Source: Candidatus Dormiibacterota bacterium (GTDB lineage: Bacteria > Chloroflexota > Dormibacteria > Aeolococcales > Aeolococcaceae). From it: a DNA stretch of 64,000 nucleotides. Shown here in pieces: positions 1 through 8,033 of this stretch; the first letter of the stretch is position 1, and each line of letters opens with the position of its first letter. The translations under genes and the position numbers were made by a program. The stretch lies in contig JAFARE010000004.1 of NCBI GenBank assembly GCA_019245575.1, positions 1 to 64,000 on the forward strand, in the 5' to 3' direction. The notes under the pieces are model-generated. The model ran no database searches. It was given only the letters and a program-made list of their open reading frames with translations, and had not been told where the DNA came from.

Positions 1-316
1 AGTACTTCTGCCGCCCGCTGATCAGCCTGGCGGTCAGGTCGTCGCGGTCGGCGCCCAGGGTCTCGGCCGCGCTGTACAGGTACATGCCGTGCCCCGCCTC
101 GTCCTGCACCTTGGCCAGCAGCACGGCCTTGCGCCGCAGCGAGGGCGCCCGGGTGATCCAGTTCCCCTCGGGCTGCATGCCGATGATCTCGGAGTGCGCG
201 TGCTGGGCGATCTGCCGTACGAGCGTGCGCCGGTAGCCCTCCGGCATCCAGTCGCGCGGCTCGACGCGCTGGTCCGATTCGACGATCGCGTTGAAGCCGG
301 CCTCGAGGTCGTTCAC
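1..316 (-). CDS. paaA: PaaA, phenylacetyl-CoA epoxidase subunit A (3' part outside window)
   Basis: This is the N-terminal 105 residues of the catalytic di-iron subunit of the phenylacetyl-CoA 1,2-epoxidase complex, which epoxidises the aromatic ring in aerobic phenylacetate degradation. The translation contains the family hallmarks [35 protein letters not shown] and [20 protein letters not shown]; the E-x-x-H metal-ligand region lies in the last of these. The GTG start at 316 is chosen because the N-terminus VNDLEAGF aligns with the family and AGGTGAG lies about 10 bases upstream. The gene runs off the left edge. Thioesterase gene paaI lies upstream on the same strand, with a palindromic operator between them. 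Confidence 0.9.
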   Translation of the reverse strand, partial: MNDLEAGFNAIVESDQRVEPRDWMPEGYRRTLVRQIAQHAHSEIIGMQPEGNWITRAPSLRRKAVLLAKVQDEAGHGMYLYSAAETLGADRDDLTARLISGRQKY

Positions 317-335
317 TGGGGGCTCACCTAATCCG

Positions 336-351
336 CCAACCGTTCGGTTGG
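336..351. promoter_or_regulatory. Palindromic operator upstream of paaA, TetR/PaaR type
   Basis: The 16-mer CCAACCGTTCGGTTGG has 7-bp perfect arms around a 2-base centre, 20 bp upstream of the paaA start and 28 bp downstream of the paaI stop. TetR-family PaaR repressors of phenylacetate genes are known to bind palindromes built on ACCG/CGGT half-sites, so this is most likely a PaaR-type operator. The regulator itself is not in the window. Confidence 0.65.
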
Positions 352-379
352 TAAGTGTAAGTCGAAGCAGGCACCCTGG

Positions 380-817
380 TCAACCGTCGCTCGACGGCTC
401 GCGCATGCGCCGGCTCTGGCCGCGGAACTCGGCCACCACATCGCCGTCCATGCCGCGCACCGTGACGTCGTAGACGCCGCTGCTGCCCGAGAGCGCGCGC
501 TCGCGGGCTTCGGCCACCAGCTCCTCGCCCTCGCGAACTGGACGCAGGAAGACGATGTCCGCGGAGCCGGCGACGCGCGCGCCACGCGTGTTGCAGGCGA
601 ACGCGAACGCGGTGTCGGCCACGAGAAAGATGTAGCCGCCGTGGGCGATCGCGTGGCCGTTGACCATTGCCGCCGTCACGCGCATGCGCGCGGTCGCCGC
701 GCCCGGCGCGACGTTCTCGATGGTGATGCCCAGCGACTGAGACGCCACGTCGTCCGCGTACATGCGGTCCGCCGCGTTCTGCGCCAGCCGCTGCGCCTCG
801 CCGGGCTCCGCCGTCAC
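380..817 (-). CDS. paaI: PaaI-type hotdog thioesterase
   Basis: A 145-residue hotdog-fold acyl-CoA thioesterase, the usual size for PaaI, which hydrolyses dead-end hydroxyphenylacetyl-CoA products during phenylacetate catabolism. The family motif NGHAIAHGGYIFLVADTAFA is present, with Asn53, the His-Gly-Gly turn and catalytic Asp68. The GTG start at 817 gives VTAEPGEAQRLA; a longer reading frame to 949 would overlap the upstream gene and adds only low-complexity sequence. The stop lies 63 bp before paaA on the same strand, so the two probably belong to one paa operon, with an additional operator in the gap. Confidence 0.85.
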   Translation of the reverse strand: MTAEPGEAQRLAQNAADRMYADDVASQSLGITIENVAPGAATARMRVTAAMVNGHAIAHGGYIFLVADTAFAFACNTRGARVAGSADIVFLRPVREGEELVAEARERALSGSSGVYDVTVRGMDGDVVAEFRGQSRRMREPSSDG

Positions 818-852
818 ACGCGCAGTATCGGGCGGCGCCGCGTCCCCGCGAC

Positions 853-2703
853 TCAGTCCGAGGTGTTCGCGGCCTGCTCGCGCAGCAGGTCCTCGAGGGC
901 GTCGGTGGCCATGGGGCGGGCGAAGAAGTACCCCTGGCCCAGCTCGCACGCCAGCTCCTGCAGGTGCTCCACCTGCGCCTGTTCCTCGATGCCCTCCGCC
1001 ACGGTGCGCAGGTTGAGCGACTGCCCGATGCGAACCACCGCCTGCGCCAGCCGCGCCCGCTGCGGATCATCCAGGCTGCTGGTGAACGTGCGGTCCACCT
1101 TGAGGATGTCCAGCGGGAAGCGCTGCAGGAACCCGAGCGACGAGTACCCGGTGCCGAAGTCGTCGACCGCGATGCCGACGCCGAGATCCTTCAGCTGCTG
1201 CAGCACATGCAGGGTCTGCTCGGTCTCGCGCACCAGCATGCTCTCAGTGATCTCGATGATCAGCCGCCGCGCGGGCAGCTGCGACTCACGCAGAGCGGCG
1301 CGGACGTCGTCGATCAGCGCGCTGTCACTGAGCTGCCGCGCCGAGACGTTGACGCTGAGCGTGAGGTCGCGCGCCGCCGGGTGGCGGCCTTCCCACTCGT
1401 GCAGCTGGAGGCACGACTGCTGCAGCACCCAGCGGCCGAGCGGGACGATCAGGCCCGTCTCCTCCGCGAGAGGGATGAACTCCAGGGGCGAGAGCAGGCC
1501 GCGCACGGGATGGCGCCAGCGCAGCAGCGCCTCCACGCCGATCATGCGCTGCGTCGTGAGGTCGACGACCGGCTGGTAGTGCAGCTCCATCTCGCCGCCG
1601 GAGCGCAGAGCTGCGACGAGGTCGGTTTTGAGCTGCATGCGGTCGTGGATCGCCAGCTGCATGCCCGGCTCGAAGAGGACGTATCCCGCCTTGCCGCGCG
1701 CCTTGGCCACGTACATGGCCACGTCCGCATTGCGCACCACGTCGTCGGCGCGTTCCGTCTCCGAGGTTGCCAGCGCGATGCCGATGCTGGCGGTCACCGG
1801 GAGCGTGCGGTCGGCCAGCGTGAACGGCGCGTTGAACGCTTCGCACGCGCGCTTGCACGTCTCGAGCACCGCGTCCATGCCGGCCACGTTCTCCAGCAGC
1901 ACGGCGAACTCGTCGCCGCCGAGGCGGGCCACCGTGTCTGCAGAACGCACGCGGGAGCGCATGCGCAGCGCGATCTCGACGATGAGGCTGTCGCCGGTGC
2001 TGTGGCCGAGGCTGTCGTTGATGGCCTTGAAGTCGTCCACGTCGATGATCATCACGGCGATCGTCTCGCCGACCCGGCGCTGCCGGGCCAGCGCGTGCTC
2101 CAGGCGGTCGCCGAACAGCGCGCGGTTGGCGAGACCGGTGAGCACGTCGTGGAACGCGAGGTGACGCAGCTGGTCCTCGAAGAGCCGGCGCTCCTCGCTG
2201 ACCGCATGCAGCTGCCGGTCGAACTCGGCGTTCATGCGCATGAGGCCGGCGTCACAGCTGGCGCGCACCGAGGCGAGCGCCTGGTGGAGGACAGCGTTCG
2301 GCGTTCCCTGCAAGCGCGCTTCGTCCTCCAGGATCGCAATCGCGACATCGCGCCACACGAGGTATCCGCGCGCCACATTGATGATGGAGAGCCCCTCCTC
2401 GGCGGCGAGGCGGCCGCGCAGGCTGCCCCAGGCCATCTCCGCGTCCTCGGGGGTGATGGCGGAGGCAAGCCAGCGCGCCACCAGCATGGTGGCGAACCAC
2501 GTCACCTCGCGGCGCCCGCGCAGATATGCGTCGCTGGGCTGCTTGCCGACCCACTTGGCGGTGGCCATGCGCTGGTCGACCGCGTCCGCGCACTCCTCAG
2601 CCCGTCGTCCGAGTGCGAGCCCCAGCGCGCGTCGCGACTCGGCCGGCGTGGCCTCGGCATCGCGGCGCTCGGGTGCGATCGAAAGCTCACGGCTCGTTTG
2701 CAC
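853..2703 (-). CDS. GGDEF-EAL cyclic-di-GMP signalling protein
   Basis: A 616-residue cytosolic protein with three parts. Residues 1-175 are helical, resembling the RsbRD-type N-terminal helical sensor (weak resemblance). Residues about 180-340 form a GGDEF diguanylate cyclase domain with intact GGDEF at about 262-266 and an RxxD inhibitory site (RSAD) five residues ahead. Residues about 355-600 form an EAL phosphodiesterase domain with EALLRW at about 391 and DDFGTGYSSL. Both catalytic signatures are intact, so it may make or degrade c-di-GMP, or use one domain for regulation. No membrane segment is visible. The GTG start at 2703 gives MQTSRELS. It stands alone, divergent from the NRDE gene. 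Confidence 0.93.
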   Translation of the reverse strand: MQTSRELSIAPERRDAEATPAESRRALGLALGRRAEECADAVDQRMATAKWVGKQPSDAYLRGRREVTWFATMLVARWLASAITPEDAEMAWGSLRGRLAAEEGLSIINVARGYLVWRDVAIAILEDEARLQGTPNAVLHQALASVRASCDAGLMRMNAEFDRQLHAVSEERRLFEDQLRHLAFHDVLTGLANRALFGDRLEHALARQRRVGETIAVMIIDVDDFKAINDSLGHSTGDSLIVEIALRMRSRVRSADTVARLGGDEFAVLLENVAGMDAVLETCKRACEAFNAPFTLADRTLPVTASIGIALATSETERADDVVRNADVAMYVAKARGKAGYVLFEPGMQLAIHDRMQLKTDLVAALRSGGEMELHYQPVVDLTTQRMIGVEALLRWRHPVRGLLSPLEFIPLAEETGLIVPLGRWVLQQSCLQLHEWEGRHPAARDLTLSVNVSARQLSDSALIDDVRAALRESQLPARRLIIEITESMLVRETEQTLHVLQQLKDLGVGIAVDDFGTGYSSLGFLQRFPLDILKVDRTFTSSLDDPQRARLAQAVVRIGQSLNLRTVAEGIEEQAQVEHLQELACELGQGYFFARPMATDALEDLLREQAANTSD

Positions 2704-2797
2704 GACCCAATGACGCTCGCATGGCGTTCTCGCGAACCGCGGGTGCGGGAGCGAGCCGTTTACTCAGCGCGACAGCGGTGTGACAACCTTCTCACGC

Positions 2798-3538
2798 GTG
2801 TGCACGATCCTCATCGCCTGGCGCTGTCTCGATGACGCGGGCTACGTGGTGGCCGGCAACCGCGACGAGCTTGTCGCGCGACCGTCCGCGGGCCCGGCGC
2901 TGCTGAGCGACACGCCGCGGATTCATGGGGGACGTGACCTGCTCGCGGGGGGCACGTGGCTCGCGGTGCGCGAGGACGGCGCCCTGGCGGCGGTGACCAA
3001 CCGCCGGTCGGACGAGCAGGACGAGGTTGTCCGTGACCCGGCGCTGCGCTCGCGAGGCGATCTGCCGCTGCTGCTGCTGCGCGACGCGGCGGGCGTGCGT
3101 CCCGCACTCGAGCGGATCGATGCGCGCGCGTACAACCCGTTCAACGTGCTCGCCGTGGACGGTGGCGCGGCGGTGGTCGCGCATGCGGCGGGCGGCGACT
3201 CGATGCGTCTCCTGGACCTGGAGCCTGGATTGCACGTGCTCTGCGTCCACGATGTCGACGACGGCACGCATGCGAAGGAGCTGCGCATCCGCGAGCGCCT
3301 CCGCCACGAGCTCCGCGACGTGCGCGACGCGGAGACCGCCGTCGAGCGGATGGTCAGGCTGCTCGGCCATCACGACTCGGGCGGCGACGATGCGCGCGGC
3401 GCGGTCTGCATCCACGGCGATGAGTACGGCACCGTGTCGGCGTCGGCGGTGTGGCAGGCAAACGACGGCGCCGTGCGGTACCTGCACGCGGCGGGACGGC
3501 CCTGCACGACACCGTTCCAGCCGGTGAGCCTCGCGTGA
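2798..3538 (+). CDS. NRDE (TANGO2-like) family protein
   Basis: A 246-residue protein of the NRDE/TANGO2 family, which has an Ntn-hydrolase-like fold and is of uncertain biochemical role. The family signature GNRDE occurs near residue 22 (VVAGNRDELVARP), followed by LLAGGTWLAVREDGALAAVTN, which matches the family's GGTW motif. I chose GTG at 2798 so that Cys is residue 2 (MCTILIAW), as is usual in this family, where it is the candidate N-terminal nucleophile. The longer start at 2780 adds only six residues. The next gene begins 17 bp downstream with its own -10 element. Confidence 0.8.
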   Translation: MCTILIAWRCLDDAGYVVAGNRDELVARPSAGPALLSDTPRIHGGRDLLAGGTWLAVREDGALAAVTNRRSDEQDEVVRDPALRSRGDLPLLLLRDAAGVRPALERIDARAYNPFNVLAVDGGAAVVAHAAGGDSMRLLDLEPGLHVLCVHDVDDGTHAKELRIRERLRHELRDVRDAETAVERMVRLLGHHDSGGDDARGAVCIHGDEYGTVSASAVWQANDGAVRYLHAAGRPCTTPFQPVSLA

Positions 3539-3543
3539 TCCGG

Positions 3544-3549
3544 TAGGCT
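3544..3549 (+). promoter_or_regulatory. -10 element TAGGCT, leaderless promoter
   Basis: TAGGCT ends 6 bp before the ATG at 3556 and no ribosome-binding site is present. Transcription from it would start at or next to the ATG. Confidence 0.5.
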
Positions 3550-3555
3550 CCGCCC

Positions 3556-4809
3556 ATGCCACCGAGGCGCAAGTATGACGTCACCCTCTTCGGGGCGAGC
3601 GGCTTCGTGGGCAAGCTCACCGCCGCATACCTCGCGGAGCACGCTCCAGCGGAGGTGCGGATTGCACTCGCCGGGCGCTCGCGCGAACGCCTCAAGAGCG
3701 TGCGTGATGGTCTGGGCGCCGGGGCAAAGTCGTGGCCCATCGTGGTCGCAGACTCGGCGGAGCCGGAGTCGATCGATGCACTGGCGAAGAGCACCTGGGT
3801 CGTGGTGACGACGGTGGGTCCGTATCGCAGTCGCGGCCTTCCGCTGGTGGCGGCATGCGCGCAAGCGGGCACCGACTATGCAGATCTCACCGGCGAGGTG
3901 CTGTTCATGCACGACAGCGCCGCGCAGTATCACGCGGCCGCGGAGCATTCGGGCGCCCGCATCGTGCACTCGTGTGGATTCGACTCCATACCGTCCGACC
4001 TGGGCGTCCTGCTGCTGCACGAGGCAGCGACCGCCGACCGCGCCGGCGACCTGGAGGACACGACGCTCGTCGTCACCGGCCTCAAGGGTGGGTTGAGCGG
4101 CGGCACGATCCAGTCGATGCGAGGCCTCATGGAGGAGCTGCAGGAGCACCCCGAGCTGCGCAGCGTCCTGGTGGATCCGTATGCGCTGAGCTCTGACCGG
4201 GAGCGGGAGCCCGACCTCGGCGAGCAGCGCGAGCTGGCCGGCGTGCAGCGCGACGATGAGCTCGGCATGTGGGTGGGGCCGTTCATCATGGCGCGCACCA
4301 ACACCCGGGTTGTGCGCCGCAGCAACGCGCTCCTGGACTGGGCGTATGGACGCCGTTTTCGCTACAGCGAGGTGATGGGCTTCGGCACCGGGGCCACCGC
4401 GCCGATCAAGGCGGGTGCGATGAGCGCCGGGCTGGCGATGTTCAGCACAGCCATGTCGTTCCGCCCTTCGCGCGAGGCCGTGGGCCACGTGCTGCCCAAG
4501 CCCGGCGAGGGACCGGACGAGGAGCTGCGCCGCACCGGCTTCTTCCGCATCGACATCCACACGCGCACGTCGAGTGGACGGCGATACGTGGCGCACATCG
4601 CCGCGAAGGGCGACCCCGGATACGCCGCGACCTCGGTGATGCTGGGCGAGAGCGCGCTGTGTCTCGCGCTCGATCGCAACCGGCTTCCCGCGCGCGCCGG
4701 CGTGCTCACGCCCGCGACCGCGATGGGCGATGTGCTGGTGGAGCGTCTTCGCGCGGCGGGGCAGACGTACAAGGTGTCGCGGCGCCGCCGCAAGGCCGCA
4801 AAAGCGTGA
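3556..4809 (+). CDS. Saccharopine dehydrogenase-like NAD(P)-binding oxidoreductase
   Basis: A 417-residue protein of the saccharopine dehydrogenase-like/trans-acting enoyl reductase group. The N-terminal Rossmann motif GASGFVGKLTAAYLAEHAP (residues about 13-31) binds a dinucleotide. The middle contains CGFDSIPSDLGV, typical of this group, in which bacterial members reduce C=C bonds of lipids or remain uncharacterised. A hydrophobic stretch near residues 285-310 (KAGAMSAGLAMFSTAMSF) could be membrane-associated. The stop overlaps the next start by four bases (GTGA), so it is translationally coupled to the DapA-like gene. The substrate cannot be read from the sequence. Confidence 0.8.
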   Translation: MPPRRKYDVTLFGASGFVGKLTAAYLAEHAPAEVRIALAGRSRERLKSVRDGLGAGAKSWPIVVADSAEPESIDALAKSTWVVVTTVGPYRSRGLPLVAACAQAGTDYADLTGEVLFMHDSAAQYHAAAEHSGARIVHSCGFDSIPSDLGVLLLHEAATADRAGDLEDTTLVVTGLKGGLSGGTIQSMRGLMEELQEHPELRSVLVDPYALSSDREREPDLGEQRELAGVQRDDELGMWVGPFIMARTNTRVVRRSNALLDWAYGRRFRYSEVMGFGTGATAPIKAGAMSAGLAMFSTAMSFRPSREAVGHVLPKPGEGPDEELRRTGFFRIDIHTRTSSGRRYVAHIAAKGDPGYAATSVMLGESALCLALDRNRLPARAGVLTPATAMGDVLVERLRAAGQTYKVSRRRRKAAKA

Positions 4810-5690
4810 CGCAGCGCCGCACACTTGCTGCGGCCGTGACACCGCTGACCGCAGGCGGAGCTGAACCGGACGCCGACGGGATCGGGCGGGTTGTCGACTT
4901 CTACGCGGAATCGGGCCTCGACGGTGTGCTCGCCCTGGGCACGACCGGTGAGGGGGTGCTGCTGTCGCTCGAGCAGCGCCGCGTCGCCGCACAGCGATTC
5001 GTCGAAGCGTCGAACGGGCGGCTGGTGGTGTTCGTGCACTGCGGGGCGCTGTCAACGCACGACACGGCCGCGCTCTGCGCCGATGCGGCGGCCGCGGGTG
5101 CATCCGCCGTGGCGGTGATCGCGCCGCCGTACTACGCCTTGGACGAGGCCTCGTTGCTCGCGCATTTCGCGGAGGCGGCCGCCGCGTGCGCTCCGCTGCC
5201 GTTCTATGTGTACGAGTTCGCGGCGCGCAGCGGCTACGCGGTGCCGCCGGCGGTGCTGGCGGAATTGCGCGAGCGCGCCGCCAACTTCTCCGGCCTCAAG
5301 GTGTCGGACAGCCCGTACGACGCGGTGCGCCCCTACATCATCGACGGACTCGAGGTGTTCATCGGCGCCGAGCAGCTGATCCACGACGGGCTGCGCGACG
5401 GTGCAGCCGGCGCCGTCTCGGGACTCGCCGCAGCGCTGCCCGAGGTCGCGCTGCGCGCCGTGCGCAGCGGGTCCGCTGAGGACAGCGCCGCCGCCGCGCG
5501 CTGCCGCGCCGCGATTCAGCGCTTCCCGTTCCAGGCCGCGCTGAAGGTCATCCTGCGGGCGCGTGGCGTGCAGATCAACGGGGACGTGCGCGCGCCGCTG
5601 CGCACCCTGACGGTTGACGAGCAGCGCGATCTCGAGGCGTGGCTGGCGGGTCAGAGCACCGCGGTCTCGGCAGCCGTCGCGCCCTCCTGA
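4806..5690 (+). CDS. Dihydrodipicolinate synthase/N-acetylneuraminate lyase family aldolase
   Basis: A 294-residue class I aldolase of the DapA/NanA family. GTTGEG near residue 45 is the family's carboxylate-binding motif. The catalytic Tyr is in FYVYEF, and the Schiff-base Lys is in FSGLKVSD. The length is typical. The GTG start overlaps the upstream stop (GTGA). Family members condense or cleave pyruvate with different aldehydes. Because this gene is paired with a reductase rather than dapB or lysA, I would not assume it is the lysine-pathway enzyme. The 3' end overlaps the convergent oxidoreductase gene by 40 bp. Confidence 0.85.
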   Translation: MTQRRTLAAAVTPLTAGGAEPDADGIGRVVDFYAESGLDGVLALGTTGEGVLLSLEQRRVAAQRFVEASNGRLVVFVHCGALSTHDTAALCADAAAAGASAVAVIAPPYYALDEASLLAHFAEAAAACAPLPFYVYEFAARSGYAVPPAVLAELRERAANFSGLKVSDSPYDAVRPYIIDGLEVFIGAEQLIHDGLRDGAAGAVSGLAAALPEVALRAVRSGSAEDSAAAARCRAAIQRFPFQAALKVILRARGVQINGDVRAPLRTLTVDEQRDLEAWLAGQSTAVSAAVAPS

Positions 5691-6823
5691 AACCGCGCCG
5701 GGCGCAACGGCGACAGGTCGAAGGTCGCGCACGTGCCGTGACGCGCCAGCTCGCTCACCGCTCGCCCCGCGGCAAGCGAGTGCATGATGCCGTGGCCGCC
5801 GAATCCGCAACACTGGATGAACCACGGCGCGCTGTTGAACGTGCCGATGATGGCCGCGTGGTCCGGCGTCTCCGGGTAGAGGCCGGCCCAGCACTTGCGC
5901 ATGTTGATGGACGCGACGTCGAGGAGCGGGAAGCGGTTGCCGACGCGCGTCGCGAGGAGCTCCAGGTACAGCGGGTCGAATGTCGTGTCGGTGGTGGGTG
6001 TGCGGGCCGGATCAGGGCAGCCGATCAGCGCGCCACCGGCCTCGCCGCGCACGTGCAGGCCGGTGTCCATGTCCACGCACATGGGGGTCGACGGCATGAT
6101 CCCGGGCACCGGTTCCGTGACGACGAGGTTGTGCCGGTGGGGGTGGACCTCGAGCTCGAGCCCGGCCAGCGATGCAACTTGCGCAGCTGCCGGGCCGGCT
6201 GCATTCACGACCCAGCTCGCGTCGACAGCGCCTGAATCGGTGTGCACGCGGGCGCCGGCTCGTGTTTGCTCCAGCGCGGTCACGCGGGTGGACGTCCTGT
6301 ACCGCACACCGAGCTCGCGCCCCGCGTCGCAGAGAGCGGCCGCCACGCCGTGCGGGTCGATGACGCCGTCGTCGGGGCAGAACGACGCTGCCAGAAGGCC
6401 CGCGATGCGCACGAACGGCGCCAGCTCGAGCACCGCGGACGCCGGCAGCATCCGCACGGCAACCCCCATGTCCTGCTGCAGCGATACGTTGGACTGAAGC
6501 TGCGCCGCGGTGCTCTCGCCGGCGAGGAAGAGATAGCCGATGCGGCGCAACCCGACGCGGCCGCCGCTGCGCTCGTCGAGCCCGGCCAGCTGCTCGATCG
6601 TGAACTGCGAGAACGCGATGTTCGCCGCCGTTGCGAACTGCGCGCGCACACCACCGTTCGCCCGCGCCGTCGAGCCCATGCCCGGCGCGGGCTGCGCCTC
6701 GAACACGACGACGTCGCGCACGCCGGCGCGGCGCAGCTCATAGGCCACCGCGAGACCGATGACCCCCGCGCCGATGACCACGACATCCGCACCGTCGCGC
6801 GACGCGGAGTCAGCCGGTGGCAT
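5651..6823 (-). CDS. FAD-dependent oxidoreductase, DAO/sarcosine-oxidase-like
   Basis: A 390-residue flavoenzyme of the D-amino-acid-oxidase superfamily. The N-terminal FAD-binding motif is VVVIGAGVIGLAVAYELRRA (residues about 14-33). It is followed by STARANGGVRAQF, the family's substrate-side loop. The C-terminal CCGFGGHGIMHSLAAGRAVSE contacts the flavin in relatives. Members oxidise secondary or primary amines such as sarcosine, glycine or dimethylglycine; the actual substrate is not evident. It is transcribed towards the DapA-like gene, overlapping by 40 bp. Its start is 3 bp from the stop of the 148-residue gene upstream, so the two likely share a transcript. Confidence 0.88.
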   Translation of the reverse strand: MPPADSASRDGADVVVIGAGVIGLAVAYELRRAGVRDVVVFEAQPAPGMGSTARANGGVRAQFATAANIAFSQFTIEQLAGLDERSGGRVGLRRIGYLFLAGESTAAQLQSNVSLQQDMGVAVRMLPASAVLELAPFVRIAGLLAASFCPDDGVIDPHGVAAALCDAGRELGVRYRTSTRVTALEQTRAGARVHTDSGAVDASWVVNAAGPAAAQVASLAGLELEVHPHRHNLVVTEPVPGIMPSTPMCVDMDTGLHVRGEAGGALIGCPDPARTPTTDTTFDPLYLELLATRVGNRFPLLDVASINMRKCWAGLYPETPDHAAIIGTFNSAPWFIQCCGFGGHGIMHSLAAGRAVSELARHGTCATFDLSPLRPARFQEGATAAETAVL

Positions 6824-6826
6824 CCC

Positions 6827-7273
6827 TCACGCGCGCCGGCGCCCGGGAGGAGGCGTGTCCTGCTGCGCTCGCCGCGCGCGCCGGGGCGAGCGCAGCAGCG
6901 GAACCCGGTCGAACCGCTCCTCGACCAGCATGCGCATGCCGCGCACCTCGGCCTCGATGGCGTCCATCCGCTTGCGAATGGCGCTCGTGTCCTCGTGCAT
7001 TCGCGCGAGCACATCGAGCGACTCGCTCAGCCGCTGCACGAAGTCTGGATCGAGCTCGTCGAGGTGCACCGTCGCGCGCTCCAGACGCTCGAGCATCGAC
7101 GTCGCCTGCTCGATGGCGCCCGTGAGCCGCTCAACCGCGCGCAGCGGCAGGTTCAGACCCGCCGCGCCGACCATGCTGTTGACGGAGCCGCGCAGCATGC
7201 TGCCGAAGCCGCTTGCGGCGGGATCCGGGGCCTCGCGGCGGGTGCGGCGCGACGTGGACGTTGTGCGGGCCAT
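6827..7273 (-). CDS. Hypothetical coiled-coil protein
   Basis: A 148-residue protein I do not recognise. It has a basic N-terminus, a short glycine- and serine-rich segment, and then a long heptad-like helical region from about residue 45 to 115 (LTGAIEQATSMLERLERATV and onward) that should form a coiled coil. It ends in a basic, proline-rich tail. No transmembrane helix or enzyme motif is seen. A -10 element TATCCT lies 8 bp upstream of the ATG. It precedes the flavoprotein gene on the same strand. This could be a phasin-like or cytoskeletal accessory protein, but nothing in the sequence decides. Confidence 0.6.
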   Translation of the reverse strand: MARTTSTSRRTRREAPDPAASGFGSMLRGSVNSMVGAAGLNLPLRAVERLTGAIEQATSMLERLERATVHLDELDPDFVQRLSESLDVLARMHEDTSAIRKRMDAIEAEVRGMRMLVEERFDRVPLLRSPRRARRAQQDTPPPGRRRA

Positions 7274-7281
7274 CGCCGCAG

Positions 7282-7287
7282 AGGATA
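7282..7287 (-). promoter_or_regulatory. -10 element TATCCT, leaderless promoter
   Basis: On the minus strand TATCCT ends 8 bp before the ATG at 7273, with no purine-rich ribosome-binding site between them. Confidence 0.45.
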
Positions 7288-7300
7288 CGGGACGCAGCCG

Positions 7301-7585
7301 TCAGCGACGGGGCGAGGTGTCGGCCTGCTGGTTGCGGTCGTTGTCGAACGACATCAGGCAGATGACCGACACCGCGGTGGTGGCCACCAGTCCGAAGAGC
7401 GCAAAGCCAAGACGGATGCCGACGTCGGCTGCGACGGGGATGCCGGGCATGACGCCGAAGAGCACGCCGATGACCATGCCGGAGACGGCGGGGATCGCCC
7501 AGACCCAGACGGTTCGGCCTTCACGGTTGATGCCCAGGCGCCGCTCCAGCCCGCGCAGACCGCGCTCCACGCTCTGCATGGCCAT
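7301..7585 (-). CDS. Small membrane protein, two TM helices
   Basis: A 94-residue hypothetical membrane protein. An amphipathic N-terminus (RGLRGLERRLGI) precedes two predicted membrane helices, at about residues 28-48 (AIPAVSGMVIGVLFGVM) and 55-78 (FALFGLVATTAVSVICLM), with a polar C-terminal tail. I chose the ATG at 7585. The frame stays open to 7651, but that extension would overlap the start region of the divergent 126-residue gene. An alternative ATG lies at 7579. No family was recognised. Confidence 0.55.
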   Translation of the reverse strand: MAMQSVERGLRGLERRLGINREGRTVWVWAIPAVSGMVIGVLFGVMPGIPVAADVGIRLGFALFGLVATTAVSVICLMSFDNDRNQQADTSPRR

Positions 7586-7643
7586 ATCCTGACGCGCCGT
7601 ACCGCCGTACGGTCCCCGCACAGCACGTGAGGAGGCACGCACC

Positions 7644-8024
7644 ATGCCCAAGGAGCACTGGAAGCAAGAGCCGGATGCTCACGACTTCCCCGCCGCGCAC
7701 GACTACCTGAGCCTTGTGCTCCCGGAGGCGCAGGCGACGGCAGCAGTGGCAGCGTTGGAGAAGGCGCCGCTGGAGCACCGCAAGGCCAAGGACCTGCTGC
7801 GCGCGAGCGCGCTGCCGCTGCTGCCGCAGGACAACGTGCACGTGGCCAAAGACCTGGGCAAGGTCAAGCGGGGAGAGCTGCTGTCACCCGTGCTGCTGCT
7901 GCGCGGCGACGCGCGCTCGGGGCGGCCGCTCACGGTCGCCGACGGCTACCACCGCATCTGCGCGAGCCATCAGCTGGACGAGGACGCCGACATCCCCTGC
8001 CGGTTGGCTGACGCGTTCCACTAG
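7644..8024 (+). CDS. Conserved hypothetical protein, ParB/Srx-like motif
   Basis: A 126-residue soluble protein with a good ribosome-binding site (GAGGAGG) ahead of the ATG. The C-terminal half reads KVKRGELLSPVLLLRG, then VADGYHRICASHQL. The DGYHR segment resembles the [DE]G-x-HR nucleotide-binding motif of the ParB/Srx fold, so it may be a small single-domain member; this is inference from one motif. The N-terminal half is acidic and helical. It lies 9 bp before ftsH, but ftsH has its own -10 element inside this gene's stop region. Confidence 0.65.
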   Translation: MPKEHWKQEPDAHDFPAAHDYLSLVLPEAQATAAVAALEKAPLEHRKAKDLLRASALPLLPQDNVHVAKDLGKVKRGELLSPVLLLRGDARSGRPLTVADGYHRICASHQLDEDADIPCRLADAFH

Positions 8025-8027
8025 GCT
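8022..8027 (+). promoter_or_regulatory. -10 element TAGGCT, leaderless promoter of ftsH
   Basis: TAGGCT overlaps the TAG stop of the upstream gene and ends 6 bp before the ftsH ATG at 8034. The 6-bp spacing is the same as at 3544 and 10033. Confidence 0.5.
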
Positions 8028-8033
8028 TGCCTC

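Noticed and set aside
964-2835. 623-codon open frame on the plus strand
   Set aside because: It is antisense to the GGDEF-EAL gene, which has complete catalytic motifs. The plus-strand translation is His/Arg/Glu-rich low complexity typical of GC-rich shadow frames.
3370-5103. 577-codon open frame on the minus strand
   Set aside because: It spans several real genes (NRDE, saccharopine dehydrogenase-like, DapA-like) in antisense, with Arg/His/Ala bias and no motifs.
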